NCBI GenBank assembly: GCA_036245805.1
Contig: BTRK01000004.1
Span: forward strand, 30,923,541 to 30,987,540
Reading direction: 5' to 3'
DNA from: Pristionchus mayeri
Lineage: Eukaryota; Nematoda; Chromadorea; Rhabditida; Neodiplogasteridae
Length of the DNA: 64,000 bases
Below are positions 1-11,475 of the stretch, in pieces. Both the position numbers and the translations under genes were made by a program. Position 1 is the first letter of the stretch, and each line of letters opens with the position of its first letter. Under the pieces are notes generated by a model. The model searched no databases and was not told the origin of the DNA. It saw only the letters and a program-made list of their open reading frames with translations.

Positions 1-1560
1 ACCTCCTTCCAGTGCTCAAAAGAAGACATTCGTAAGGAGAAAAAATAAACTTCACTTCATCCAGTTCCTACGGTTCCTCATGGCCCAACTTGGAGATGTC
101 GATCACTCGACTGAGTGTGGGGACAGCAGAATCGAGGAGAGGATCGCAGTTAGTGAAGACGTACGCGACATGGGAGGACTGCTCCTGGAATCACACTGTA
201 GTCGTCTTATTGAAAATAAGTATAGATACTTTTCTATAAAAATATCAATGGAGTAATAATGTTCTCGGTCGCTTTAGGAGTAGGAAAAGCTCGAAACGTT
301 GTATTTGCGACCTCACCGCGACAGTAGGGTAATCGGGACCGAAGTGGTCGCTGAGAGCTAGAGCAGCTGCTCGTCGTGGAAGACCGAATTGCACTCGGAG
401 GAAGAACTCGCCGATGAGATTGGAGAGACGAGAGAGGAAGGAGAAGGGAGAGAAGGAGGAGAGGAAGAGGGCTGGAAACCAGAGAGATCCTCAATTGTAT
501 TGTATCTGACTTTTCGGTACTATACTGCGACTTCGTAGTCCCCTGTATGCAGATTTCGAAATACATGGGAGGAGATGTCAGTGTAAGCAGACTCACTCGG
601 CACTAAGTCGGATGAGAACCGTCAGGCCTCCTTTTATATATCAAAGGCGGTTCGACGTCATAGTTCTCATCCGGCCCATTGTCACTCACTCGATCGGTAA
701 GAGAGTGCCTGCTCCACTCCGTACTCTTCGAACTGCGGCCCGTAGAGGCATGTCGAAGCTGCGCCGAGCACAGCTTTCGGCTTGATAGCAGCAGAAATTC
801 CTGCAAACGAGTATCTTAAATTGATAAGTGTTGTTAAATTTCGTAAATCGAAGACCTCTCATTGAACACTCACCGATGCCACAGACGACAGCATTCTCAG
901 TGATGAACACATCGTATTTCTCCTCTCGAAGTCTCTCTTATTAGTCCTTCCTCTTCCAACAGTTTCCTGCACGTTCTCCCGATGATATCACTGAACATCC
1001 CCGCCACCTGTGCAAATTATCGCTTTTTCAAAGATATATCTGATTTTTAGAATAATATGTGTACTACTGCTATAGAGCTAACTTTGAGGGGTGTGAGGGG
1101 ATTGAAGAGATTTCGCTCGATTGGATTCATGCTAGAGTGGCTTTTGTACCTTTAATTATTTTTTGAAAAATTACTCAAATAATAATTTTAATTATGCTAC
1201 ACTCACACGAGTTTCACTTCTGGATCAGCTTGTACGAAAATTTTGTGGGACTTATGTGTCCCATCGTCGATTGATGGGTTCATGATGGGAATGAGGGAAG
1301 TCTGAATTGCAAATTGCAAAGACATAATGTTTTCTCACAAGAACTGTGCACACTTAGGAGGTGGAACACTTATTGGGAAATTAAAGAATCTGCATACTCA
1401 CCACATTGTGCCCTGCATCGGCTAGAGTATCCGCTATCCGACCCAAGAAAGTGCTGTGCGAATGACCAAATCGGGGGTTGAAGATGAGGATTTTGTAGGG
1501 AGAACCGATTTGGAGGAGATCAAAGATAAGGAAAGAAAGGAACATCCAGAGAGTAGACAT
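1..1560 (-). pseudogene. UDP-glucuronosyltransferase (UGT), damaged copy, 3' end beyond the window
   Basis: UGTs are ER-membrane enzymes that conjugate UDP-sugars to small lipophilic molecules. Exons read on the minus strand: 1402-1560, 1207-1301, 1083-1131, 874-1007, 690-800, 317-471 and 56-184. The protein starts with a hydrophobic signal peptide (MSTLWMFLSFLIFDLL) and then the UGT N-terminal pattern PYKILIFNPRFGHSH...GRIADTLADAGHNV. Later exons carry YDVFITENAV, ASTCLYGPQFEEYGV and YVFTNCDPLLD...PTLSRVIDI, all typical of nematode UGT N-terminal halves. Split-codon phases agree between the exons except for exon 4, which is one base too long: its first part reads FSDIIGRTCRKLLEEEGLI and its second REEKYDVFI in another frame, so there is an extra base near 931. 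A TAG codon at 68-70 interrupts the HEEP/ELDE stretch where family members usually have Lys. The UDP-binding C-terminal half would lie left of position 1. Two lesions suggest a pseudogene; assembly error is the alternative. Confidence 0.75.
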
Positions 1561-2082
1561 CTAATAAAGTGGCCGCTGATAATTTCACGCTTTCGTCAAT
1601 TGAATCGTGTTGGAAAAGGAAGCAGAAAACTAACACGAAGAGATAAGAGGTATCGCGAAATTGGAGATAACTTCGAGAGTAGCACCACTATAAGAGCGAT
1701 AATGGAGAGATTATTGGTGAAGAGAGCAGGAGAAATCTGATCTATTGCATCAGAATAGCACAATTATGATTTGAAAATCGAATTTCTTTGAAAGAAAATG
1801 AGTGGTCAGAGACAACAAATTCTCCAAGCAAATTCAGTTCTTCATTAAGCGATGTATTAGTGTTCATGATGATATGATGATAATTTCAGTGATCGCATGA
1901 TCCAAGCACGAGTGTGAGAAATTAATTATTTTATTCGAGCAATACTGAAAATTTTGCGGTGAAAACATATTAATGATCATACACAGGATAACAAGGAATT
2001 CAGAACAAAATAGTTGGTACTAGAAAAAACACCCTACGGCTGGGGGATGAGGAAACCTAGGTTCACACAAGAGCCTCAGATA
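1561..2082. other. Intergenic stretch between the UGT gene and the first cassette
   Basis: No gene was recognised. The short plus-strand open frame over 1456-1740 is the complement of UGT exon 1 and its upstream DNA and looks non-coding. The right part (about 2030-2080) resembles the 3' flank of the F-box-like cassette (ACCTAGGTTCACACAA), also found near 21865 and 27860. Confidence 0.5.
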
Positions 2083-2977
2083 TTAGGTTGGTAAGAAAGT
2101 TCTGTCGCGTAGTATTTTTCCATTTTTTCTTGACTGAATAAATTGTCTGGAAATTCAATTTAACATAAGATGAAGTGATGTAAGTAGTATACGTCAACAG
2201 GTTTAAGTTGATTCTATTTCGCATATGAAGATAGTAAATAAATAAAATATCAAAAATTCTGAAAATGAGGATTTTATGTTGTAATTTTTTGAACTTAGCC
2301 GTTTGAATAAGAGCTACCAATTGCTTCTACTGCTTTGAAGGGTGATAACACTAGAGTTGTACATCCATATTATCGCATAACATCCGGCATTCGATATGTG
2401 TGGGAAGCTGCAGATTGCAAAAAAGGCTGATTTCAAAGAACAAGTTTCGGATTCATCATTTGAATAAATGTAGCTTACGAACAGTTAGGTGCACCACTTT
2501 CCCATTTAGGGTAAACACTAATCATGCCGAGTACTTCATCACTCACCACAACTGAGCTTACTGGATCAATCGCTAAATCTTCAGGGATGAGATATGCTTA
2601 ACAACAAAATTCAATTCAGTGAAATTTTCACAATTAGGGCTGATCCCAAGTTGGCAATGGGTCTTTCTTATTGTTATGCAATATAAAACATGCCCAGGTG
2701 TTGCACTCTACAACAGCATGCTAGTTATGCCCATATCACATTTCTTCTTTCAACTATGAGCAAATAAAAAATAGGGTTGGTCATCAATTTCGCTGAATTT
2801 GGCAATCGACTATGCCAGAATTAGTAATTGGAGAATACTGCGATAACGTTTTCTCGAAAGAGTAACCATGCACTATTAGACTACTGAAGATCGTATGAAG
2901 ATTGATCAACGTTGAAAGGTAGGATAAACCAAAATGTAAAATACGAGAAACGCGACAGAACTTTCTTACCAACCTAA
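2083..2977. mobile_element. Non-autonomous mariner-type element, 895 bp
   Basis: The ends are inverted repeats of about 26 bp starting TTAGGTTGGTAAGAAAGTTC and closing with its complement ...TTACCAACCTAA. Both ends abut a TA dinucleotide (2081-2082 and 2978-2979), the target duplication of Tc1/mariner elements. No transposase frame was recognised inside, so it is probably a deletion derivative or a decayed copy. It sits at the 3' end of F-box-like unit 1 and cuts its last exon from the usual downstream sequence. The termini resemble those of the mariner at 8359-9606 (AGGTTGGCATGAAAGTCTTT), so both belong to one broad family. Confidence 0.8.
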
Positions 2978-4118
2978 TACAATGAAGTTTTTGGGCGATA
3001 TGGATACTTGAGTTCGTTCCATTTGTATCATTGATGAAGTGAGCGGAGAATTGATTCGACAATTTCATCACCACTTGCTCCACCATGATTTGCATTTCGA
3101 TCATATTGGGATCAGAGGAAATCGATGGCGCCGTCACCTTCACTTCTGATACGACGAGAACAGCGTGAGAGAAGAAATCCATGTACTCGCTTTCTAAATG
3201 AGTGTTTTTGATAAACGAAGAATGACGTATACTGGATATTTAAATATCAATGTGTAGTGAAAGTATGAATCAAAATGAGAAACTCTAACCAATAGCTTCA
3301 ATGGCGAAGATCCATGCATTGTTAGATTGCAACGCGAGGCTTTTGATGTTTGGCAGCATGATAATATGAAGCACTTCTTGCCTGGAAAAATAGATTTTAT
3401 ATTTTGGTAAAAAAACAAAACAAAAAAAATATAATTTAAAGTAAAAATAAGTTGCTCACAAGTGGTTCACATGAAAGCGTTCCATGTTGTTGAAGCAGAG
3501 ATTGTCAATCGTTACTTCGGCCAACATTTCTCGAATCCACTTGACAGCCATCCCCATCTCATTGACAGGGAAAAGCTCGATCTCCAGCCTCGTGATGGAC
3601 GAACATCTACTGAGGAGGCGGAAGAGAGTCTTCGTAATCTTCTTCATTAATTCGTCAGAAATATATCCCGAGGCGAGCACGATCTGAAATAATAATTTTA
3701 AAGAAAATTATTACTCGAAAATGAGATTCGAGGGAGAAAACACTCACATATCCATCCTCTTCAGTTGTTCATCTCACTCCAAAGTACTTTTTGAGTTTCT
3801 CGGGAATGCAAACTTTCATCTGCATTTCTCCATTCTCTCCGAAGAACCAATAGAAGGTGGAGATGGCGGGAAGCTGTTTTCGATTATCCAGGTGCTCCAT
3901 GGCCAGAGTGTTCCATCGACGAGAGATCTTTAAAAGATAAATGAGAAGATGCATATCGTAGTAAGAATCTCAAAAGCGCATTACTATGAAAGAAATAGTT
4001 GACTCGCCAGTCTCATCTCATCGATGGATTCCACTCCCAATCTCAAGATGTTCCGAATGACGTTTGAAGGCAAAGTGTTCATGGTAATTTCGTCTTGAGA
4101 AGACATTTGAAAATCCAT
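2978..4118 (-). pseudogene. F-box-like cassette gene, unit 1 (broken)
   Basis: Five exons on the minus strand as in the intact units: exon 1 4008-4118 (MDFQMSSQDE, then LPSNVIRNILR...DEMRL), exon 2 ending at 3927 on the left of its acceptor (ISRRWNTLAMEHL), exon 3 about 3456-3680 (IVLASGYISDEL...), exon 4 about 3290-3386 (MLPNIKSLALQSNN) and exon 5 up to 3193 (SEYMDFFSHAVLVVSEVKV). Exons 1 and 2 together form an F-box-like motif. Exon 2 contains a TGA (3769-3771) where other units read Gly in FGVRGTTEEDGY. Intron 1 begins with GC instead of GT. The mariner-type element at 2083-2977 replaces the normal 3' end. The nonsense codon plus the insertion make this a pseudogene. Confidence 0.75.
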
Positions 4119-4714
4119 GCTGGAAATACTCAATCATAAAATAAGGCAAGGAACAGTCAGGTGAACGCGGATAGAATGATACATGATATACAGTTGAGAA
4201 CATGCAATAATAAAAAGAAACCAATAGAGAAGAGAAGGACCGGACCCACCTTCTCGAGGAGAGTGATTGAGATATATGAATGATAGTGACTAAAGAGATG
4301 ATTCAGGTTGTGGTGATTAGATCGGAAGCATCCTATGAAAGATTGAATGGAGTAGAGACTCCGTCTACATCAGGATGGAAGTTGCCCATAAACCACATTT
4401 CCAGAACCCAATAAAATCCCCTGGCAGAGTAAATGGATAGGAATGGATAAAGGCCAGAGGGAATGAGGCAACCTGGCCGATTCAAAAGTTGAAGAACATC
4501 AAGGTTTCAACCACCTCGAAAAAGATTATGATTTTTTTAAATGGTGCTCGAATAGAGTGTCAAAATATCCCTGCAAATTGACGATGAAGTCTTCAGAGGA
4601 GCCGATTGACAACATCGAGCACATGGTCATTACAAAAAGCGTGATTTATACCAGTTTCTCAGACATAAAAATGGAGAAAGAGTTCTCCTGGTTTTTGAAA
4701 ATTATTTCGCTTTC
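4119..4714. other. Spacer upstream of unit 1
   Basis: The stretch matches the 5' flanks of the other cassette units (AGAGAAGGACCG, TCTCGAGGAGAGTGATTGAG, AATAAAATCCCCTGGC, then a segment reading ATTACAAAAAGCGTGATTTAT). No conserved reading frame was found, so it is treated as shared non-coding array DNA. Confidence 0.5.
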
Positions 4715-5190
4715 TCAGAGGGCCAATCTTGCAGCCCATTACGAGAGTTTCGTCGATCTGGGAGACTATCAAGACAGCCGAGATAAATTTCGCAAAAACT
4801 ATGACATGTACAGAATTTGGTTTGGATTGAAGCAAAAAATGTATGCCCACATGGCAAATTAAAAACTTGTCTGACATGCACCTGCTGCAACGGTCGCAAA
4901 AGTGAGAAATGAACAAAGTATCCCAAAATCATTCATTTGGTCATGGAAAAGCTTCTGTGAACAAAAAACCAGCAACTTTAAAGGTGGAAACCCCCAAACT
5001 CAATGGCCTTCATCTAACTTTTGCAGCAGCCTGCTGCAGCTGCAGCGCATGGCAAAAATCTAAAACTTCAGATTTAGTCTAGTTTAATCAAGTAGTGAAT
5101 GGAAAAATAATAAAAAAAATTTCGAAAATTCGAATGTCAACTGAAAATGCCGGTTTGTCCCGATTCTCTCGTGAGAGGCGTGATATTTCA
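4715..5190. mobile_element. Partial foldback element (right arm only)
   Basis: Similar over its whole length to the right half of the complete palindromic element at 56113-57259. Shared landmarks in order are CTTGCAGCCC, GAGATAAA, TGCTGCAA-GGTCGCAAAAGTGAGAAATGAAC, GCAGCAGCCTGCTGCAGCTGCAGCGC (written with gaps in the older copy), and the terminal TTTGTCCCGATTCTCTCGTG followed by ATAT. The left arm is missing here; a matching left arm lies at 6885-7496 with its terminus pointing toward this one. A plus-strand open frame spanning 4557-4862 crosses the cassette/foldback boundary and is not a gene. Confidence 0.7.
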
Positions 5191-5900
5191 AAACTGAATT
5201 GCAGAGGACACATTGGAATTCACGATCAACGTGTAACACACTACACCCTTTCTTCCGTCGCCTGTAAGACTTCAGACTTCCAAACGAGCCAATATTTTTT
5301 GTTTCTACAGAGAGTAATATGAAACAATTAATCTAGTTCCTAAATTTTAAAATATCAATCAATATTGATTAATTTATTTGAGAACCAGATGAGTCTTCTC
5401 AGCACGACAAGCACATTTTGGACGGAGGTCAGCTTATTTGGTCATTTTCTGAATTCGAAAAAAATTCCATCAATAAGCGATGATTTTCAGACAGCCCATT
5501 GAAGCTACCCAACAGTGCATGAGGCATCACGGAAAATGAAATGAAGCTCCCGCCCTTATTCCGCACCTGATACCTTTCCTGTGCATTCTTACTCCTCACT
5601 GAAATTCCCGATTTTGTCTTTAAATGAGGTATCATGATCGTTTTTTTCCAATCATCTCATCTCATTACTTGGTCTGTTCCTTATACTCCATCAGTATCCG
5701 CCCCCTCTAGGGTACGGAAGGAAAGTGTTGTGCCTATGTTGTGATATTTTATGGGCGTGGCATGAAATCGAGGTCCGATATTACAGAACCAGATGAGTCT
5801 TCTCAGCACGACAAGCACGATTTGGACGAAGGTCAGCTAATTTGGTCTTTTTATGAATTCGAAAAAAATGCCTACCGATGATCGGATGATTTTCTCTTGG
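5191..5900. other. Cassette spacer in inverted orientation, with an internal repeat
   Basis: The segment from about 5290 to 5640 is the reverse complement of the spacer that follows units 3, 4 and 5 (for example 20280-20620). It contains CTCAGCACGACAAGCAC and TCAATAAGCGATGATTTTCA in the opposite sense to the others. The landmark ACCAGATGAGTCTTCTCAGC occurs twice (about 5388 and 5789), so part of the spacer is also duplicated. No coding sequence was recognised. Confidence 0.6.
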
Positions 5901-6884
5901 ATATAAGAGATACATAAAAGGAATGAGTTTCAGTCAGTTGGGTAGTGGTGAATCTAAATTGACGGAAGCCAGCTTGGTGAGGGTCAAGCTTAGAATTATT
6001 TTCAAGAAACTCTACCATTTCTCTGATTAGGATTTTCTCGAAAATTTTTGAAACACTGCAAGTGAGAGAAACAGGACGGAAATTAGAGATGAGATTGTTA
6101 GTCGCTTTTGGTATGGGCTAAGATTATTTTTTCCAAATCTCGGGGACTTTTTGAGTGATTAAACTTTTATTAAAAATGATGTTCAGGGGTGAGAAGATAG
6201 AAACCCTACATTTTGAATAGACTCAATTTGGTATTCCATCCGGAGAGAAATTAATTTTAGGAGTAATATCACGAAGTATAGACAATATGTCAGCTGGTGT
6301 GATACTGTTAATCTCACAAAAGGAGGCTTTGTGTGTGATTGGGGGAGATGAGAGATTTGCGGAATGGTGGATACAGACGCGAAATATTCATTAAACGCTT
6401 GGGCTCTTTGTGAATCCTCCACTATCGTGTTTCCGTTAAGATCGAAAGCCGTAAAGGGTATAAGGCTTTTATCTTACCGTTAGCAATGTATACCAGCCCC
6501 ATTTGGAATCCTACGGCTATTGGTCTCAATAATACGATTGAGTCATTGCAAAGAAGCTTTCTCGTAGATTGTTTAGAAGATGCGAACTCGGTGACACCAC
6601 TAAATACTATGATAGAAATAAATATCTCGGGATAGCAACATTAGAGCGCAAAAGGATCATATCAGACCTACTATTTCTCCATAACTGTGTTCATGGGCAT
6701 TATAAACTAGATCATTCATTCTTATTCCGAGTTTCACCGATCTCTCATAACCTTCGCTCAGCACACCCTTTACGGCTTTCGATTCCCTATCTAATTAAAA
6801 GTTCTCATTCCACTGTTGTAAGTAGAACTATTAATGTTTGGAATAGTTTATCTTATGATATAGTATCTTCCCCCGTACATATCA
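5901..6884 (+). mobile_element. Non-LTR retrotransposon with 5' inversion (twin-primed copy)
   Basis: The left part (about 5901-6450) read on the minus strand carries the N-terminal reverse transcriptase region with frame breaks: FNEYFASVS, NFSPDGIPN, NFRPVSLTCSVSKIFEKIL, HQAGFR. The right part (about 6490-6884) read on the plus strand carries the C-terminal region: IWNP...NTIESLQRSF, then SRRLFRRCE...ERKRIISDLLFLHNCVHG...INVWNSL. The two parts of one ORF2 thus face in opposite directions with the RT catalytic core missing between them. The arrangement (inverted 5' part, then 3' part in sense) is that of a 5'-inverted LINE insertion. The 3' end is replaced at 6885 by a foldback arm. Confidence 0.65.
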
Positions 6885-7496
6885 GGCCTCTCACGAGAGA
6901 AAAGGGACAAAATGGCATTTTCAGTTGACATTCAAATTTTCGAAAATCTTGTTTCTTACGGTTCCATTCATTACTTGCCTAGAGTAGACTAAAACCGAAG
7001 TATCAGATTTTTATCATGCGCTGCAGATGCTGCAGGCTGCTGCAAAGTTGAGAATCACATCACCGGTTATTGAGGTTTTCACAAATAAAAATGTTGATTT
7101 TTCTTCTCAAAAGTGTTTCTATGATCAAATTAAATATTTTGGCACGATTTATTCATTATTCACTTTTACGACCCTTGCAGCAGGTCATCGTCCTTTAGGT
7201 TTTTGAGGCGCCATTCTAACAGGGATTTTTTCCCAAGAGTAAATTTTACTCAGGTTTGTAGAGCTTGAAATTCTGGTCATACTATGATTTTTGGTGATTT
7301 TATCTCTGTGGTCTGTGGTTGATTTTTCTTACTTTCCTACTTTCCTTTCTTTTTTTTACTTTCCCAGACTGTTGAAACATTCGTAACGGGCTGCACGGTT
7401 CACCATCAGTAAACCTAGACTCCCGGAGGCGTAGGTTCGAACCCCAGCAGCGGAAAAGACTTGTTTTGCCATGTTATTACATCGAACAGTCGAACA
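6885..7496. mobile_element. Partial foldback element (left arm) with tRNA-like T-arm
   Basis: Starts after ATAT with CAGGCCTCTCACGAGAGA, the terminus of the complete element at 56113-57259, and follows its left half (GCTGCAGGCTGCTGCAAAGTTG, then ACTTTTACGACCC, then TTTATCTCTGTGGTC). Near 7425-7450 it contains GGAGGCGTAGGTTCGAACCC followed by CAGCAGC, which is a good match to a tRNA T-arm/Pol III B box. The element is inserted into the LINE at its left and is followed on the right, at about 7497, by F-box-like unit 2. Confidence 0.65.
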
Positions 7497-7745
7497 TGAA
7501 CGTCTAGTCGAAAATAAGATTCGAAAGAGAAAACACTGACATATTCATCCTCTTCAGTTGTTCCTCTCACTCCAAAGTACTTTTTTAGATTCTCGGGAAT
7601 GCGAACTTTCATCTGCATTTCTCCATTCTCGCCGAAGAACCAATAGAAGGAGGAGATGGTGGGAAGCAGTTTTCGATTAGCCAGGTGCTCCATGGCCAGA
7701 GTGTTCCATCGACGAGAGATCTTTAAAAGATAAATGAGAAGATGC

Positions 7746-10700
7746 TTATAATAATAATAATAATTCTTTATCATGCGATATGATATGTTGATTAGGAGTA
7801 AATGTTACAGGCAACTTATAAGCATGATAATACGATGTCATATCTAGATGACAAAGGGGATACGATCAATTACAAATGAGAGTGAATTAGAGATACGAGG
7901 AGTAATCAATATTATGAATAGTTTTAACTCTGAGCGAGAACAAATCACTATTTCTAGAGATAACAATATTATTAGGCATACGATTCCACAGTGTTACAAC
8001 TCTATTGGTGAGGAATGAGTGGTAGAGAGTGGATGTGAAGTGGTGTTTACGTAATTGGAAGAGATTGAGGCGTCTAGGTCTAGGAGGTGCAAGGTAAATA
8101 AAGGAGGGACAGCCTATGTCAACATCTGAATGAATCACTTTGTATATGAATGCTAAGTCAATAATGGAGCGACGGTATCCTAACGGTTCTAATTGAAAGT
8201 AACGCAAACGGTTAGGATAAGACCTGTCAGCGATGCCACATTTTAGGAGTACGAATTTGGTGAATTTACGCTGAACGCGTTCGATGCTATTAGATAGATC
8301 TCTACTCTGGGGGGACCAAAGTTCAGAGCAATATTCGAGAATAGGGCGAACGTATGTATCAGGTTGGCATGAAAGTCTTTGTCACTTTTTCAAAACGTTA
8401 TTTCTTGGGGAAATGAAAAGCATGAGTTCAATTATACGTGTCCTCATTATTGGCAATATGTGCCCGACGTACCTGCACTGCATGGATCCCGTCCCTTTAG
8501 AACCTGCCTGGGCATGATGCAAAGCATTGCTTGAGTTCAACCTCGAGACTTCCACGGGAATTGAAGGCCCTACTTCGAACGGCATGGGCCAGGTCTGCGA
8601 AAAGCCCGTAATCTTACGGGGCCATGCCAGGAGAATACGGGTGGTGAGGGAGAACCATCCATCACTATCTAGCCAGTTCCTGCTTGATTTGATTGGTGAC
8701 CTGATGACGGGGTCATTTTGTTGATTATACACTTTATTGTCATTCACCCTTGAACGATCGAGTTCCAACTTCCAATTATGTAGATGTGTGACGTACTTTA
8801 CCCCAGTGATTGACATGCCCTTAGGGAGTAGCTCCGATTAGATCACGCCATCCACTCCCCACCACATTGACAGCTTGTTTTTCTTGGGGTGCAGGTCAAG
8901 TTTGGAGACACCTTGTGAAGTCTCTCCTTCTCCAACCCGCTTAGCTCTCATGTGGGTGTTATCGTAGAGGACCCGCTTCTCATTCCTCGTTATGAGCCGT
9001 TCTAGCCATCGATCCCCGCCGCGGAGAATTCTGAGAGTAATGTAATCATCGACTCGACGGTCACGGCTGGCTTGGCTCAGATCATGGGATATGAATCGAC
9101 CGAGAAATGTCATCATTCCAAGAGATATAAAGCCTAATTTGACAGTGCTATGGTGGACTCTAAGTGCAATAGTCATTTCATAGGCACTTTGAAATGGGTC
9201 TGTTTCCACAACTTTCTTCAACGTTTCCAAATCTAACTCACCAGGTTTTCCAGACCGATCCTGATCATTGAGGGAAAAGTCATCTTACTCGAAGCGATGG
9301 AACCAATTCCTTATGGTGTTGTAGAGGGAACACGTGTGTCATAAACATTCTTCAGTAGGGTATCTGAATCCTTCATCGTGGAGTCAGATATAGAGATGCA
9401 AATCAGAACATGAAGGAAGTGGGCGGCACTTGGGACATACATCGTTCCTCTACTTGACCATTCCTAATGGGAAGGGAATGGGAAGTTCTTTACATTAAAG
9501 GCCCCTCACTGCTTGTTATTCACTAGGCACGTGAAAACGTCAAAGTCCGTCTGCAACGAGCAGTGGGAAAACAAAACCAGTGACAAAGACTTTCATGCCA
9601 ACCTAATAATAAATAGACGAGAATAGAGCTGGGGATTTTTGGAGACAAAAGTTCTTAGGATGTAAGAGCAACGAGAGCGGGCCTTTGAAATCTTACTAGA
9701 TATGTGTGCACTAAACTCTAGTTTATTGGAATAGGTGACTCCTAGATCAGTAAACTGGGATACGGTTGGAAGAGAGGTGCCATTAAGAGAAAATGTGGAG
9801 GGAGGATGTGATCTTCCTATTAGCATAGTTTCGGTCTTAGTGAGGGATACGGTAAGGCCCCAGTCGGTGGACCACTTAAACAGGATATCAAGAGAGGATT
9901 GGAGAGAAGCAGGGTCAGAGTAAGCCCAAAGTTTAACATCATCAGCATAGAGAATACAGTGAACGTTAGGAGGGAGTAAGGAGGGTAAGTCACTGATGTA
10001 CAGGGAAAAGAGAAGAGGCCCTAAGACAGAGCCTTGGGGCACTCCTGAGGGGGCAGGGAATGAGGGGGAGGAAGAGGTATTGATTGAGACAGATTGTGAT
10101 CTACCGAGTAAGAACGAACGAATCCATGATAAGAGGGATCCACAAATGCCTAGAAGTGACCATTTGTGGATGAGTAAGTCGATCGGGATAGAGTCAAAGC
10201 CACGTGAGAAATCGATAAATGCAACAGAAATGTAGTGGCCATCGTTAAGTGCAGAGTGCCATTGAGAGAAAGAGTTAAGAAGTGCGGAGGTGCACGATCT
10301 ACGCGGGCGGAAACCGTGTTGGTGGGGGGAAATGAGATTGTTATCGGAAAGGTAGTTCCAAAGAGTCTCGCCTACGATTCTTTCCATATCTTTGGACGAT
10401 GAGCAAGTGAGTGAGATGGGTCGATAAGAGGTGGCAGAATTTTTGGGTCCTTTGCGCTTATAGATTGCCTTGACTTTGGCAATGGAGGGAGAAGTGCCAT
10501 GGAGTAAAAATCTATTGAACAAGATGGAGAGAGGGATGCAAATATGTGGGGCAGTACGTTTAAGGAAGATGTAGGAGATGTGATCGGGAGAAGTGGATGA
10601 GCGGGCTGGGAGACGAGAGAGAAACTTCGCTACGAGGAGAGGGGAAATGTCGACGTAATCAATAGATGTGGGGGACGAAAGAGTGCAAGAGGAAGGGACA

Positions 10701-11475
10701 GGCAGAGAGGAGCTATTATACGAAGCAGTGAAATGTCGAGCTAGTTCACACGCCTTAGATATGTCTGAAACACAGAGAGAACCGTCGGGAGAGACTAGTG
10801 TAGGGATAGTATCGGATTGATCTTTAATACGTGTACTTGCATAAGAGAAGAAAGCTTTGAGGTTGTTTGATTTCACTAGACGGTTTTCTCTACTCCTAGC
10901 GGTGTGCTTAATCGATTGTTTAAGTGAGCGACAGGTCGAGAAATAGTCCGTGAAGGATCGTCTCCTGTACGACTTCCTACATTTACGTAAAAGGCGAATA
11001 GAGTGAGAGGAGAATCGGATACGTTTTCGATTGAAAGATCAAAGTGGCACCAAGCTGTCTATGATAGAAAGAACAATCTCGAGGAAACTAGAGTAGAGAG
11101 AATCGGGATCGGACGAGGAGAATAGTAGAGAGGTCCACTCGACAGAGTCAATCTGAGAGCAGATCGCACTCCAATCGACTCGACTGTAATCTCTACGGGG
11201 TGGATGCATGGGGGAAGGAAGAGAGATGGGAAGAGAGAAGTGGATAATGGAATGATCTAGAGATGGGAGTGGGGGTAAAACAACACAATCAGTAACTAGA
11301 TGAGCATGTGAGGTAAAGACAAGATCTAGAGTACTCAGATTACGAGTGGGTGATGAGACAAGTTGGCAGAGAGGAAGGGACTGGGAGAAAGAGAGGAGAG
11401 CATGGGAATGAGGACTGGTCGGTGAGAGGGAGAGAGAAGACCAATCGACTTCCTTACAGTTAAAGTCACCAACAT
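7746..11475 (-). mobile_element. CR1/jockey-like non-LTR retrotransposon, 5'-truncated, interrupted by a mariner
   Basis: Read on the minus strand. 11041-11475 carries the end of an AP-endonuclease-like domain (GDFNCKEVDWSS, later CVVLPPLPSLDHSIIHF). 9609-11038 carries the reverse transcriptase: SYRPISLTCSSSKDMERIV, QHGFRPRRSC, AFIDFSRGFDSIP, SGVPQGSVLGPLLFSLY, CILYADDVKLW. 7887-8357 carries the C-terminal end: TYVRPILEYCSELWSP...IERVQRKFTKFV, then FIYKVIHSDVD. One in-frame TGA (11039-11041, perhaps from CGA) and the mariner at 8359-9606 are the only breaks noticed. The 3' end runs into a (TTA)n-rich tail at 7746-7770. The 5' end is truncated at about 11475 in the endonuclease domain. It is inserted in intron 1 of F-box-like unit 2. 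Confidence 0.85.
8359..9606 (-). mobile_element. Mariner transposon, full-length but with a dead transposase
   Basis: The 1248-bp element has inverted ends T(C/T)AGGTTGGCATGAAAGTC flanked by TA at 8357-8358 and 9607-9608. The minus strand at 8838-9230 encodes a mariner transposase segment: HHSTVKLGFISLG, then SHDLSQASRDRRVDDY, then TRNEKRVLYDN, then LHPKKNKLSMWW. In mariners the first catalytic Asp lies in the DEKW motif; here it reads NEKR, so that Asp is replaced by Asn. The remainder (8360-8837) is broken by stops and frame shifts. Removing the element and one TA restores an open reading frame across the LINE C-terminal domain (...YSRLF/TYVRPILEY...), so the mariner entered an intact LINE ORF. 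Confidence 0.92.

Noticed and set aside
3462..3687. Plus-strand open frames opposite exon 3 of the F-box-like units (also 17403-17606, 22385-22588, 28408-28605)
   Set aside because: They recur because the exon itself is duplicated; the minus strand has matching splice sites and phases.
9735..10235. Plus-strand open frames opposite the LINE reverse transcriptase
   Set aside because: The minus strand carries clear RT motifs; these are shadows.
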